Below, piece after piece: positions 50,293 to 59,104 of a stretch of DNA of 64,000 nt. The notes beneath the pieces were generated by a model. The model did no database searches. It was not told the DNA's origin and worked only from the letters and a program-made list of their open reading frames with translations. The stretch spans positions 1 to 64,000 of the forward strand of contig CAVZIE010000019.1 in NCBI GenBank assembly GCA_963775185.1. The letters run 5' to 3'. Source of the stretch: JAPSGB01 sp963775185. Lineage in GTDB: Bacteria > Myxococcota_A > Polyangia > Polyangiales > Polyangiaceae. Each line of letters opens with the position of its first letter. Position 1 is the stretch's first letter. A program made the position numbers and the translations under genes.

Positions 50293-50919
50293 TCAGGGCG
50301 AACCGGCGTCGGCGCTGCTTCCCTCTTCCATTCCCGTCGATTCGCCGGCGGGGCGAAGCGGGATCACGCGCGTCGCGGTGGGGACGTCGGGGTTCGACGG
50401 ATCTTCGCGAACCAGGACGACGTCACCCTCGCGGATGCGGTCGACGCGCCAGTTCACTTCGTACGAAGCGGTGCCGGTGCCTGCCTGCACGACCTCGGCT
50501 CGGCCGACGAACTGCCCGCGGTGGATCACGTGGCCCTTGCCCGTGGGATCGACCAGCATCGCTACCGCGGGGTGCACGCGCGTCACGATGCCGATGAGCT
50601 TGAGCTCATCGAGGGAGTATTGGCGCAAGATGACCGGCTTCTCCCCGCCGTGCGTGCGCGTCTTCACTTCCTCGGCGAACATGCTGGCGTAGGCGCGGAA
50701 GGGGTCGCGGCTGCGGTCGTTCTCGGTGAACTCCGACTCCTGGAACGAGACCATGGGCGGTCCCGCGTCGCCTGCGCCGGCGTCCGCGTTGGTCGCCTTG
50801 CGCGCGACCGTCGTCTGGTCGCCGGCATGTCCGGGTTTGGAGATCTCGGGCTGGCAGGCGACGGCAAGCGCGGTGAGCCCGAGTGCCGCCAGGAGCCATT
50901 TCTCGCGGGGGGCTGTCAC
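50293..50919 (-). CDS. pilP: PilP type IV pilus lipoprotein
   Basis: GTG 50919 overlaps the pilO stop (GTGA); 208 residues. TAPREKWLLAALGLTALAVA ending in C is a lipoprotein signal. ESEFTENDRSRDPFRAYASM is the extended region, and EVKTRTHGGEKPVILRQYSL then DELKLIGIVTRVHPAVAMLV, GHVIHRGQFVGRAEVV and REGDVVLVRED form the PilP beta-sandwich. It links the inner-membrane PilNO complex to PilQ. The 222 bases to pilQ hold no gene I can support. Confidence 0.9.
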   Translation of the reverse strand: MTAPREKWLLAALGLTALAVACQPEISKPGHAGDQTTVARKATNADAGAGDAGPPMVSFQESEFTENDRSRDPFRAYASMFAEEVKTRTHGGEKPVILRQYSLDELKLIGIVTRVHPAVAMLVDPTGKGHVIHRGQFVGRAEVVQAGTGTASYEVNWRVDRIREGDVVLVREDPSNPDVPTATRVIPLRPAGESTGMEEGSSADAGSP

Positions 50920-51536
50920 TTGGTCGCTCCGTTGTTGCTCGCGGCGCCACGTTCGTCGGTCTTGCTCGTCGTCTCCAGCAAGCGGAACGCCGTGGCGAGC
51001 ACCTCGACCTTCACGTCGATCTCGTCGCCGTTTATCTTCGGGTCGCTGATGGAGATGTTCTCCATGTTGATGATGCGATCGAGCTGGCCGATGCCGTAGA
51101 AGAACTTGGCGATCTGGTGGTATCGACCCGTCAGCTCGAGCTTCATGGGAACGCGCGCGTAGAACTTCTCCGGGACCTCGTCCTGCGGCGTCCATGCCGT
51201 GAGGCTCACGCCCGAGACGTTCGCTACGCTCTGGATCGAGCTCAAGAACGCCGGATAGTCGCTGGTGGCGGGCAGCTTCTTGACCAGATCGGGCAGACGC
51301 TGCTCTCGATCGGTCAGCTCCGCGAGATCCTTCTGGTAGGCGAACTCGTTCTTGCGCGCCGCAGCGAGGTCCTGACGCAGCTGGCGCTCCTGGCCTTGCG
51401 CGGCCTTGATGCTGCTGGCGAGGTCGCCGTAGAAGACCACGAAGTAGGCCACCCCGACGAGCACGAGCAGACCGAAGACGATGCCGACTTTCGCCAGCGG
51501 CGGGAGCTTGGCGAGGCTGGACTCACGGGCAGCCAT
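50916..51536 (-). CDS. pilO: PilO type IV pilus inner-membrane protein
   Basis: 206 residues, starting one base after the pilN stop. LPPLAKVGIVFGLLVLVGVA then YFVVFYGDL is the single membrane helix. A coiled-coil region follows (AAQGQERQLRQDLAAARKNE) and a ferredoxin-like periplasmic domain (LPDLVKKLPATSDYPAFLSS, RVPMKLELTGRYHQIAKFFY, IINMENISISDP). It dimerises with PilN to align the pilus motor and secretin. Confidence 0.92.
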   Translation of the reverse strand: MAARESSLAKLPPLAKVGIVFGLLVLVGVAYFVVFYGDLASSIKAAQGQERQLRQDLAAARKNEFAYQKDLAELTDREQRLPDLVKKLPATSDYPAFLSSIQSVANVSGVSLTAWTPQDEVPEKFYARVPMKLELTGRYHQIAKFFYGIGQLDRIINMENISISDPKINGDEIDVKVEVLATAFRLLETTSKTDERGAASNNGATK

Positions 51537-51537
51537 C

Positions 51538-52176
51538 TCAGTACCTCACCTTCGCTTCGAGCTGGAATCGCACGACTTCCAGCCCGGTTTCGGCGTCCTT
51601 CTCCGTCTTCGCGGGCAGGAGCTTCACCTCGAAGAAGTAGCTCGACAGCATCATGCGCTTGGCGAGCTCGCTGACGTCCTCGCCGTCGCGGGCCACGCCC
51701 TCGAGCCGCACCTTGCGCTGATCCTCGATGAACTTCGTCAGCCACAGCCGCCGGGCGTCCCAGTTCGGGTTGTACACGGCCTGGGGATTTTCCCGGCGCT
51801 TCTTCGCCAGCTCCTCCGGGTCGACGGTCGGGCCGCGGCCGGAGGTCAAGATGCGGGAGAGCTCCAGCAGCATCGCTGTCGGGCCGGTGCGCGCGCTCTG
51901 CAGCTTGCCGATCGCGTCTTCGCGTGCGCGCAGCTGGGCGAGCTTCTCGGTCACCTGTTGGTGGTTGGCGACGGCGCGTTTCGACTGATCGATCTGCGTC
52001 GTCAACTCGGCGTTCTTCCGGTTCTGTTCCTTCAGCTCCTCGGCCTTGATGCCGTGGAAGACGAACAGACCGGCGACCTCGGCGAGAAACAACACCAGCA
52101 GCGCGACCAGCCACAGCTGGCTGCCCTCCGTCTGCTCGACGCGTTTCTTCTGCGGAAGGAGATTGATGCGGATCAC
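51538..52176 (-). CDS. pilN: PilN type IV pilus inner-membrane protein
   Basis: GTG 52176 overlaps the pilM stop; 212 residues. The conserved N-terminal INLLP motif that docks on PilM is present (VIRINLLPQKKR). LWLVALLVLFLAEVAGLFVF is the membrane helix. A coiled coil (AEELKEQNRKNAELTTQIDQ) and a periplasmic domain (AMLLELSRILTSGRGPTVDP) follow. An insertion of about 30 residues (LAKKRRENPQAVYNPNWDAR) lengthens the domain compared with the minimal family form. Confidence 0.92.
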   Translation of the reverse strand: MIRINLLPQKKRVEQTEGSQLWLVALLVLFLAEVAGLFVFHGIKAEELKEQNRKNAELTTQIDQSKRAVANHQQVTEKLAQLRAREDAIGKLQSARTGPTAMLLELSRILTSGRGPTVDPEELAKKRRENPQAVYNPNWDARRLWLTKFIEDQRKVRLEGVARDGEDVSELAKRMMLSSYFFEVKLLPAKTEKDAETGLEVVRFQLEAKVRY

Positions 52177-53249
52177 GCCCGGTTCTCCTTCTCGTGGCGA
52201 AGCGCGAGGCCGAGCGCGACCGCGAGCTGTGCGGCGCGGGTCTGGAGCATCGCCGGGCTGACGTCCTTCGCGTCGATCGTCACGCGCTCGGTGGGCGCCC
52301 AGACCTCCACCGGCACGCGGGCTCTGCGCTCGACCGCCTGTCCGAGGGCGGCGAGGTTCGCGGTGCCACCGGTGACGAAGATCCGGGAGATCTCGCCCTC
52401 GCCGCTGGTGGCCATGAAAAAGTCGAGGCTGCGCTGGATCTCGGCGGCGATGGAGTCCGTCACGGCTTCGATGACCTGCACCACCTGCTGCGGCACCATG
52501 CCCGCGCGGTACGGATCGTCCGGCGCGCCGCCGCCGCCGCACTTGTAGGCTTCGGCCTGGTCGAACGGAATCGCGAGCTGCTTCTGGATTTCCTCGGTGA
52601 TGATGTTCCCGCCGTTGGCGATCTCGCGCGTGAAGGCGCTGATCCCATTGGCGACGATGTTCAGCGAGGCCAGGCTCGCGCCGACGTTGATCAGCGCGAC
52701 GGTGTAGTCCGGCGGCAAGCCGCGCGACTGCTCGAACAGGTTCTGGACCGTGAAGGCGTCGATGTCGCAGACCACGGGCTTGAGCTTCGCGTCCCGGGCG
52801 AGCTGGGCGTAGTCGTTGATCTGGTCGCGCTTGGCGGCCACCAGCAGAAGATCCATCTGGCTCGCCTCGGGGCGCCGGCGCAGGACCTGGTAGTCGACCT
52901 GTACGTCCTTGATATCGAAGGGGATGTGCTGTTCGGCCTCCCACTGGATCTGCTCGTCCAGCTCGCCCGGCGTCATCATCGGCACGGTGATCTTGCGGAT
53001 GATGACGCTCTGGCCGGAGACGCTGAGGGCGACGTCCTTCTGCTTGATCTTCGCGTCGTGGAACACCCGGGCCAGCGCCTCGGTGACGTTGCCGGCGTCC
53101 ATGACCTGGCCGTCGACGATGGTCTGCGCGGGCAGGGGCGCATAGCCAAGTCGATGAAGAGTCATGCCTTTCCGGCTCGCCTTCAACTGACAGACCTTGA
53201 TCGAGCTGGTGCCGATATCGACCCCGACCAGGTTCTTTCCTTCGCCCAT
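52173..53249 (-). CDS. pilM: PilM actin-like ATPase of the type IV pilus
   Basis: ATG 53249, 358 residues. NLVGVDIGTSSIKVCQLKAS is the phosphate-1 motif. VALSVSGQSVIIRKITVPMM, DIDAFTVQNLFEQ, VALINVGASLASLNIVANGI (phosphate 2) and RIFVTGGTANLAALGQAVER (adenosine motif) give the actin/FtsA-like fold. It is the cytoplasmic ring that binds PilN's INLLP tail. Immediately upstream, on the opposite strand, starts the LysM gene at 53390; the 140 bases between must hold both promoters. Confidence 0.93.
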   Translation of the reverse strand: MGEGKNLVGVDIGTSSIKVCQLKASRKGMTLHRLGYAPLPAQTIVDGQVMDAGNVTEALARVFHDAKIKQKDVALSVSGQSVIIRKITVPMMTPGELDEQIQWEAEQHIPFDIKDVQVDYQVLRRRPEASQMDLLLVAAKRDQINDYAQLARDAKLKPVVCDIDAFTVQNLFEQSRGLPPDYTVALINVGASLASLNIVANGISAFTREIANGGNIITEEIQKQLAIPFDQAEAYKCGGGGAPDDPYRAGMVPQQVVQVIEAVTDSIAAEIQRSLDFFMATSGEGEISRIFVTGGTANLAALGQAVERRARVPVEVWAPTERVTIDAKDVSPAMLQTRAAQLAVALGLALRHEKENRA

Positions 53250-53389
53250 GACGCCTCGGGAGCAGTGCAGGCAGGGAAACCCGCGAACAAAACTGTGGCA
53301 TTGTCCCTGGCCGAACGCCAAGAAACGCGGGCGTGGGTTTCTTTTTATTTCCCGTCCCAACGACCAACAGCTAAGGGCGAAGACTCCGC

Positions 53390-54403
53390 ATGCGTCGCGT
53401 GCTTCCACTCCTGATCGCCGTGTGTCTGGCCCTCGCAGCCCTGTCTGCGCACGCTGCCGGCAAGGCGCGGAACCCCGCGAAACCGCGCGTTCACGTGGTC
53501 CAGCGCGGCCAGACCCTGGGCATGATCGCGAAGCGCTACCACGTGAGCGTGGACGCGCTGCGCCGCGCCAACGACATCCACCGGAGCAAGGATCTCAAGC
53601 CGAAGCAGCGGCTGGTCGTTCCCGCGCCTTCGGACAAGGACGGCAGTCGCGCCCGCGCGCTCCGTCACGCGGGCTACGCCGAGCCCCAGACCCGTCCCGC
53701 CGCCGTCGAGACCAGCCCCAAGGTCAAGCCCGGCGCGCCGGTCACGTACGCCCGCAAGCCCCGCCACCCCGGTTACGTGATGCTCCGGAGCACGGTCGGT
53801 GCCTGGCGCGGCTACGCCGTCCACAAGGGCAAGGTCTCGAAGGCGGCGGTGCACAACGTCACGCGCGTGCTGGCCTCCTGGCGAACCCAGCAGAAGCTCG
53901 CCATCGACGAGCGCTTGATCCGGATGATCGCCACCGTCAGCGACCACTTCGGTGGTCGCGCGATCCGCGTGGTCAGCGGATTTCGTCCCTATCGCCCCAC
54001 GCAGTACACGCCCCACTCGCGTCACAACCTCGGCCACGCGGTGGACTTCACGATTCCCGGCGTCCCGAACACGGCGCTCCGCGACTTCTGCCGGACCTTG
54101 CCCAACGTCGGCTGCGGCTACTATCCGAACTCGAGCTTCGTCCACATGGACGTCCGCGAGATGAGCGCCTACTGGGTCGACTTCGCCGGCCCGGGCGAGG
54201 CTCCGCGCTACGCCACGGCGAAGGGCGTCAATCCCGGCCGCGCCGAGAGCGAGGCGGCCGAGCGGGAGCACGAGCCGGAGCACGCGACCCCAGCGTCGGA
54301 GCCTGCCGCAGGTTCCGGCCAGGGCGACAGCGACGGGCACGCGAACGCCGAGGGGTCGTCGAAGACCCACGCAGAACACGCTGAATCTGGCGGCGATACC
54401 TGA
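53390..54403 (+). CDS. LysM plus M15/YcbK-like (DUF882) peptidoglycan peptidase
   Basis: MRRVLPLLIAVCLALAALSA is a signal peptide. A LysM domain (~30-80) reads VHVVQRGQTLGMIAKRYHVS, VDALRRANDI and PKQRLVVP. Residues ~165-270 have RMIATVSDHFGGRAIRVVSG, RHNLGHAVDFTIPGVP with the HxxxxxxD zinc site, and SSFVHMDVREM with the second His. This is the M15A/DUF882 metallo-peptidase layout acting on the cell wall. The tail is acidic and disordered. AGKARNPAK just after the signal comes from a copy of the dispersed element. 337 residues. Confidence 0.85.
   Translation: MRRVLPLLIAVCLALAALSAHAAGKARNPAKPRVHVVQRGQTLGMIAKRYHVSVDALRRANDIHRSKDLKPKQRLVVPAPSDKDGSRARALRHAGYAEPQTRPAAVETSPKVKPGAPVTYARKPRHPGYVMLRSTVGAWRGYAVHKGKVSKAAVHNVTRVLASWRTQQKLAIDERLIRMIATVSDHFGGRAIRVVSGFRPYRPTQYTPHSRHNLGHAVDFTIPGVPNTALRDFCRTLPNVGCGYYPNSSFVHMDVREMSAYWVDFAGPGEAPRYATAKGVNPGRAESEAAEREHEPEHATPASEPAAGSGQGDSDGHANAEGSSKTHAEHAESGGDT
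53455..53480 (+). repeat. Dispersed palindromic element, copy 20 (inside a gene)
   Basis: GCCGGCAAGGCGCGGAACCC then CGCG. The central TCC is replaced by CAAG. It encodes AGKARNPAK at the signal-peptide junction. Confidence 0.55.
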
Positions 54404-54524
54404 ACCGCGTGCTTGCCGGCTCGCTTCCGGGTCACTTGATACCTGCCCAGGTCAGCCCGCTCCCGCGCCGCCCCGAACAGACCTGACCCCGACCAGGACG
54501 GCGGTTCGCGGCGTTTTTATAAGG

Positions 54525-54550
54525 GATTGCCGGTCCGGCGCGGAACCGCC
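54525..54550 (+). repeat. Dispersed palindromic element, copy 21
   Basis: GATTGCCGGTCCGGCGCGGA then ACCGCC, an exact core. It lies between the peptidase and sigma-factor genes. Confidence 0.8.
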
Positions 54551-54580
54551 CTGGGTGCCTAGTGACCCACAAGGATCGGA

Positions 54581-54626
54581 GAATGTGTGATTAGTTTAGC
54601 AATAACAAATAGATACTGTCTTGGTA
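54581..54626 (+). promoter_or_regulatory. AT-rich segment upstream of the sigma-factor gene
   Basis: TGATTAGTTTAGCAATAACA and AAATAGATACTGTC stand out from the very GC-rich surroundings, 40-80 bases before the start codon. This is a fit place for a promoter or UP element. No convincing -35/-10 pair was assigned. Confidence 0.4.
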
Positions 54627-54662
54627 CGCAGCGTGCTCATGGGAGGGGCAGGAGGACGACCG

Positions 54663-55409
54663 ATGACCTTGCACGCTGCCCCCACGCTTCCCGACGCTGC
54701 CCCCGCTTCCGCCGTGCGCCCGCGCATGATCCAGCGAGGCCGCGCGTCGCTGCCGGCGCGCCCCGCCGCCCGTCGCCGCCCCGCGGCGCTTCTGGCCGTC
54801 GTGGCCCCGACGCCGGAGCCCACGGGCATCTCTCGCGAGCGGGCCGAGCAGCTGCTCGAGACCTACACGCCGGCGGTGCGGCAGATCGTCGGCGGGTTCC
54901 AGCGCAAGCTGCCCCGCAACGTGCTCCGCGACGACCTGTTGGCGGCGGGCATGTGCGGCCTGTGGGACGCGATCCGGCGGCACGGCGACGATGGCGGCGA
55001 CGGCTTCGAGTTCTACGTCCGGGTGCGCATCCGCGGCGCGATCCTCGACGAGCTCCGCGCGCAGGACTGGCTGCCCCGGCGTGCGCGCGCGGCGGCGCAG
55101 GGCGACGACGCGGCTGTCACGCCCGCGGTGGTCCGCCTCGACGACATGAGCGAGTGGGAGCAGCAGCGCACGCTCGCGTCCTACGGCACCACGGAGACGG
55201 ACCTGGACGCACGCTCGGCACACGAGTCGCTGGCCGAGGCGATCGACCTCCTGCCGGAGCGCGAGCGCCACATCATGTCGATGCACTACTTCAAGGGCGT
55301 GAAGTTCAAGGACCTGGGCGCCGAGCTCGGCGTCAGCGAGCCGCGCATCTCCCAGCTCCACTCGCGCGCGGTCGCTCGCCTCCGGGGCCTGCTCGCTGAA
55401 GCCGCGTGA
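54663..55409 (+). CDS. Sigma-28 (FliA/WhiG)-like RNA polymerase sigma factor
   Basis: ATG 54663 has GGCAGGAGGACG upstream. A ~55-residue Ala/Pro/Arg-rich N-terminal extension comes first. Region 2 is TYTPAVRQIVGGFQRKLPRN, VLRDDLLAAGMCGLWDAIRR, FEFYVRVRIRGAILDELRAQ and DWLPRRAR, the FliA-group signature. Region 3 is short. Region 4 is LLPERERHIMSMHYFKGVKF, KDLGAELGVSEPRISQLHSR. 248 residues. No flagellar genes are near, so it probably drives a non-flagellar regulon, as such factors do in non-flagellated bacteria. Confidence 0.88.
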   Translation: MTLHAAPTLPDAAPASAVRPRMIQRGRASLPARPAARRRPAALLAVVAPTPEPTGISRERAEQLLETYTPAVRQIVGGFQRKLPRNVLRDDLLAAGMCGLWDAIRRHGDDGGDGFEFYVRVRIRGAILDELRAQDWLPRRARAAAQGDDAAVTPAVVRLDDMSEWEQQRTLASYGTTETDLDARSAHESLAEAIDLLPERERHIMSMHYFKGVKFKDLGAELGVSEPRISQLHSRAVARLRGLLAEAA

Positions 55410-55418
55410 CGCGGCGCC

Positions 55419-58028
55419 TCAGCGCTTCTTGTGAATCGGGTAGTCGTAGCCCGTCGGTTTGGTGGACGGCACCGAGCCGGCGGGTTTCCAGCGGAACGCA
55501 TGCGGTCGCATCGGGTGTCCCAGCGCGTACAGCACGCTGGTCTCGTAGCCCTTGATCGGCGGCTCGCTCGTGCCCGTGCGGTGCACGAACGACGGGTGTC
55601 GCGAGCCGCGGTCGAGCGACACGATGCGCCGGCAGCCCACGCGCATCAACGCGGCGGCGAGCGGATCGCTGCTGTCGTGGCGCGCGCGCGCGACGATGAC
55701 GCGACCGCTCGGCGTGACGCACATCGCGCCACGCAGGCGGAGCGAGCCGTGATCGCGCGCGCGTTCCACCAGCCGCCCGTCGTCGGCGAGCAGCGGCAGC
55801 TGAACGGCCTGCTCGTCCGCGGCGAGCTCCGGCACCTCGCCCGACGCGACGATCCGCGGCGCCTTGCCCGGGGCGGTGACGACAGTCGCGTAGGATGTGC
55901 GGAGCACCAGCGGTGCGTCCTTGCCGAAGGCCAGCCCGTAGCGCGTCGCGCTCGTCGTGTGCCCCAGACCTATGGCCGCCAGCACGCGATGCGCGTCGTC
56001 GCCCGCGAGCTCGAGCTCGCTGGCCACGTCGCCGGGCTCCTTGGTCCCGGCGCGCACGACCCAGTCCACGCGTCCGGGCTCGAAGGCGACGAGCTCGATC
56101 TGCAGGTCGCCGATCGGCAGCGTGCCCTTGAACACCCCCGGCATCCACTGCGGCGGCGGCTGGGTGCCGCCGTCCGGTTGCCAGCGGATCCCCGAGGGAT
56201 CGTGCGGCACCGGATCGCGCACCATCATGTAGAAGAAGTCCTTGGCCGACCAGCGCACGAACTTGTCGGGCGCGATGCGCATGCCGCTGTCGAGCTTCTC
56301 GAGCTTGAACTCGTGTGCGTGCAGATCGACGATGTCGGTGAACACGAAGCCGCAGTGCGCCGGGTTCATGTCCAGGTGGATGCCGTACGAACAGCCCGCC
56401 TGTCTGAGCGCCTTGCCCAGCGTCGGTCCGTCGATCTCCTTGCCCCAGGCGTAGTAGAGCTGCCCTTGCGGCGTGACGCACATCGCGGTGCGCTGGGTCA
56501 TCACGCTCGTGCCCGAGATCTGCCAGCCCCAGATGTAGCGCCCGGTCGGGTTCGCCACGCCGTCCTCGACCAGCGGATCGAGGTTCTGGCGGAACGAGAC
56601 GATGTCCGAAGGGATCTGCTCGGTTTGCGGCCAGCTGCCGAGTCCCACGTCGCCGCTGTCGGTCACGACCACGCTGGCCGCGCCGCGGACGGGCGGCAGC
56701 AGCACGCGATGATCCACCATCATGCCGTACGCGCCGTGGGTGGTCTTGAACGCGCCGTTGAAGGTCGCCACGACGCGGTCGAGCACGTTCTTGTCGCGCG
56801 GCAACCGCCCGTCGCCGGGCGGTCCGGTCAGCGGCTTGGGATCCTCGAAGCCCGCCTGCATGCCCAGCTCCAGCTGGCGCATGTCCATCGCGACGATGTC
56901 GATCTCCGAGTACGGCCGCTTCACGTCGGGGCGGATGAAGGTCCGGTAGAAGTACGGCGGCGGCTTGGCCTTGCCGTCGGGCGCGCCGCCCAGCGGCTTG
57001 AGCCACGGCAACGTGACCGGGACCCACTGGCCTTCGCCGGGCTTCAGCTCTTTCCACAGCGACGGGACGGGCGGCGGCGGCCACACGCTGGAGTGCTGGT
57101 CGAGCTTGTCCGCATCCAGCGTCGCGGTCGCCGCGACCTGATCCGGGTTGTCCTTCAGCGCGGACTCCGACGCGCGCGAGAACACGCGGAAGGTCGTGCG
57201 CTTGATCACGTCCTCCGTACCGAACACGGCGTTCTCGAGCCACGCGATCGGTGCCGGCCCCACCTCTGCCCGCACCGTATCGACGGCCCACAACACCAGC
57301 GGCTTGTGCGGATGGACCTGCGACACCGAGCGCGCCCCGAACGCCTGACCGCCGTCGGCGCCGCGCAGCGAGTGCTTGTCCAGGTCGTACGCAAGCTTCC
57401 GGTCCGGGCCCAGGTCGATGTGGAGCGTCGGCGGGTCGAGCCGGAGCCCCGCCGACTTCGTCGCTTGATCGATCAGGATGTCGGTGCGTCCCAGCCCGGC
57501 CCAGCTCCCCGTGTCCTGGTACGACGTCACGGCGAGCAAGGCGTGGTCGAGCCACCCGCCCGGGCGACTTCGGCGCGGGATTCCGTCGAGGTCGAGGACA
57601 GTGATGCCCTGGATCCGTCCGTAGGCCACCGTCGCGAACGCGGCCGTCGAGCCGCGGACCTGCAGCCCCGCGTCGTCGCCGAGCGGCGTCTCGGTGATGT
57701 TGCGGATCTCGCGGACGCTGATCGGCTGCCCACCGAGCGTCACGCGGATCCGCGCCCGGTACAGGTCGCGCGGCTCGCCCTTGGCGGCGGAGGCCAGGAA
57801 CAGCACCCGCCGGCCGAGGAAGCTCTCGGCGAGGAAGCCGGGGGATCTCTCCCAGGCGATATCGGTCGGCTGCACCACGCCGCCCACCGCTTGGCCCAGC
57901 ATGCCCGCCAGGCCCTCGAGCGTGCGCGCGGGGGGGCGCTGCCCGCCGAGGTGGACCGCCACGGCGGTCGCGGCGGCGAACGCCGCGATGGGCGCGCGGC
58001 GCCGGAGGAATGGCCGAAGTGACGCCAT
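55419..58028 (-). CDS. Large exported phosphodiester-glycosidase-like (NAGPA) protein
   Basis: 869 residues. The N-terminus RPFLRRRAPIAAFAAATAVA has a hydrophobic anchor or uncleaved signal. The first 400 residues are of unknown fold. Around residues 430-600, RVVATFNGAFKTTHGAYGMM, DHRVLLPPVRGAASVVVTDS, AMCVTPQGQLYYAWGKEIDG and CSYGIHLDMNPAHCGFVFTD match the phosphodiester glycosidase (NAGPA, PF09992) fold. A weaker second copy follows near the C-terminus (GAMCVTPSGRVIVARARHDS, CRRIVSLDRGSRHPSFVHRT). It probably acts on envelope glycans. Confidence 0.75.
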   Translation of the reverse strand: MASLRPFLRRRAPIAAFAAATAVAVHLGGQRPPARTLEGLAGMLGQAVGGVVQPTDIAWERSPGFLAESFLGRRVLFLASAAKGEPRDLYRARIRVTLGGQPISVREIRNITETPLGDDAGLQVRGSTAAFATVAYGRIQGITVLDLDGIPRRSRPGGWLDHALLAVTSYQDTGSWAGLGRTDILIDQATKSAGLRLDPPTLHIDLGPDRKLAYDLDKHSLRGADGGQAFGARSVSQVHPHKPLVLWAVDTVRAEVGPAPIAWLENAVFGTEDVIKRTTFRVFSRASESALKDNPDQVAATATLDADKLDQHSSVWPPPPVPSLWKELKPGEGQWVPVTLPWLKPLGGAPDGKAKPPPYFYRTFIRPDVKRPYSEIDIVAMDMRQLELGMQAGFEDPKPLTGPPGDGRLPRDKNVLDRVVATFNGAFKTTHGAYGMMVDHRVLLPPVRGAASVVVTDSGDVGLGSWPQTEQIPSDIVSFRQNLDPLVEDGVANPTGRYIWGWQISGTSVMTQRTAMCVTPQGQLYYAWGKEIDGPTLGKALRQAGCSYGIHLDMNPAHCGFVFTDIVDLHAHEFKLEKLDSGMRIAPDKFVRWSAKDFFYMMVRDPVPHDPSGIRWQPDGGTQPPPQWMPGVFKGTLPIGDLQIELVAFEPGRVDWVVRAGTKEPGDVASELELAGDDAHRVLAAIGLGHTTSATRYGLAFGKDAPLVLRTSYATVVTAPGKAPRIVASGEVPELAADEQAVQLPLLADDGRLVERARDHGSLRLRGAMCVTPSGRVIVARARHDSSDPLAAALMRVGCRRIVSLDRGSRHPSFVHRTGTSEPPIKGYETSVLYALGHPMRPHAFRWKPAGSVPSTKPTGYDYPIHKKR

Positions 58029-58158
58029 CTACGCGATGGGCCCGGGTGTACCGGGCCCCCAGCGACCGCGCAAGCGGCCCTGTGCCGCGCACGCATCCGG
58101 CCCTGGGTCGATCATGGCTTGTGGGTCGCCCGGGCGGCTGATAACGCAAGGCACTCGC

Positions 58159-58974
58159 GTGGCCAAGAGCAACCTCGCCGTCCGGCTTGCGACCGCCGCT
58201 GTCGTAGCGCCCCTGCTGCTGGTCGTGCTGTTCCTGGCGCCGCCCTGGGCCTGGTACATCGTGGTGTTCGTCGCGTGCGCCGTCGCGTCGCAGGAGCTGT
58301 TCGGGATGACCCACCCGGGCGATCGCGTCGCCCAGGGCGTCGGGATCGTGAGCACCCTCGCCGTGTCCGCTGCCCTGTATTTTGGCAAGGGCGATCCCCG
58401 CGTGCTGACGACGGTGCTGCTCGTCACGCCGCTGGTCGGTCTGCTGGTGCCGCTGTGGCGCCTCGGCGAGATCCCCAGCGCGGGACTACGGGTCATGGCG
58501 GGGGTCGCGGGCCCACTCTACATCGGCGCTCTGCTCACGACCGTCGGCCTGCTCCGCCGCGATCAGGGCGCGGCCGGGCCCGGCTACGTGCTGCTCGTCC
58601 TGATGATCGCGTGGCTCGGCGACACGGGCGGCTATTTCTTCGGGCGCTTCCTCGGCAAGAACAAGCTCTACGAGGCGATCAGCCCGAAAAAGACCCGCGC
58701 CGGGTTCGTGGGTTCGATCGTCGGCTCGACGCTCGGCGCGGTGCTCGCGCACTTCTGGTATCTGCCGTCGATTCCGCTCGGGCACGCGCTGGTGCTCGCC
58801 GTGGTTGCCGGCGCGCTCGGCCAGATGGGCGATCTGGTGGAGTCGCTGCTCAAGCGCTCCACCGGCATCAAGGACTCCGGATGGATCATCCCGGGTCACG
58901 GCGGGATCCTCGACCGGATCGACGCGCTGGTCGTGGTCAGCACGCTCGTCTACCTGTACACGCTGTGGGTCTGA
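58159..58974 (+). CDS. cdsA: Phosphatidate cytidylyltransferase (CdsA)
   Basis: GTG 58159 (MAKSNLAVRLATAAVVAP) is preferred over an in-frame ATG at 58114 because homologues start there. 271 residues with about eight membrane helices (PLLLVVLFLAPPWAWYIVVF, RVLTTVLLVTPLVGLLVPL, YVLLVLMIAWLGDTGGYFFG). The signature GDLVESLLKRSTGIKDSGWI then IPGHGGILDRIDAL is complete. It makes CDP-diacylglycerol for phospholipid synthesis. The usual uppS/dxr neighbours are absent. Confidence 0.93.
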   Translation: MAKSNLAVRLATAAVVAPLLLVVLFLAPPWAWYIVVFVACAVASQELFGMTHPGDRVAQGVGIVSTLAVSAALYFGKGDPRVLTTVLLVTPLVGLLVPLWRLGEIPSAGLRVMAGVAGPLYIGALLTTVGLLRRDQGAAGPGYVLLVLMIAWLGDTGGYFFGRFLGKNKLYEAISPKKTRAGFVGSIVGSTLGAVLAHFWYLPSIPLGHALVLAVVAGALGQMGDLVESLLKRSTGIKDSGWIIPGHGGILDRIDALVVVSTLVYLYTLWV

Positions 58975-59104
58975 GCACTCCGTTTCGTCAGGAGTAACGC
59001 GCCGCGTTGTTGCAAAAATAGGCCGGCCGCGTAGAAACGCGCCAGAAACAATGTGTGCCGTCCGCCGGGTCCCAGCGCCAGCGTGAACGGCGCAGGAGAA
59101 CATC

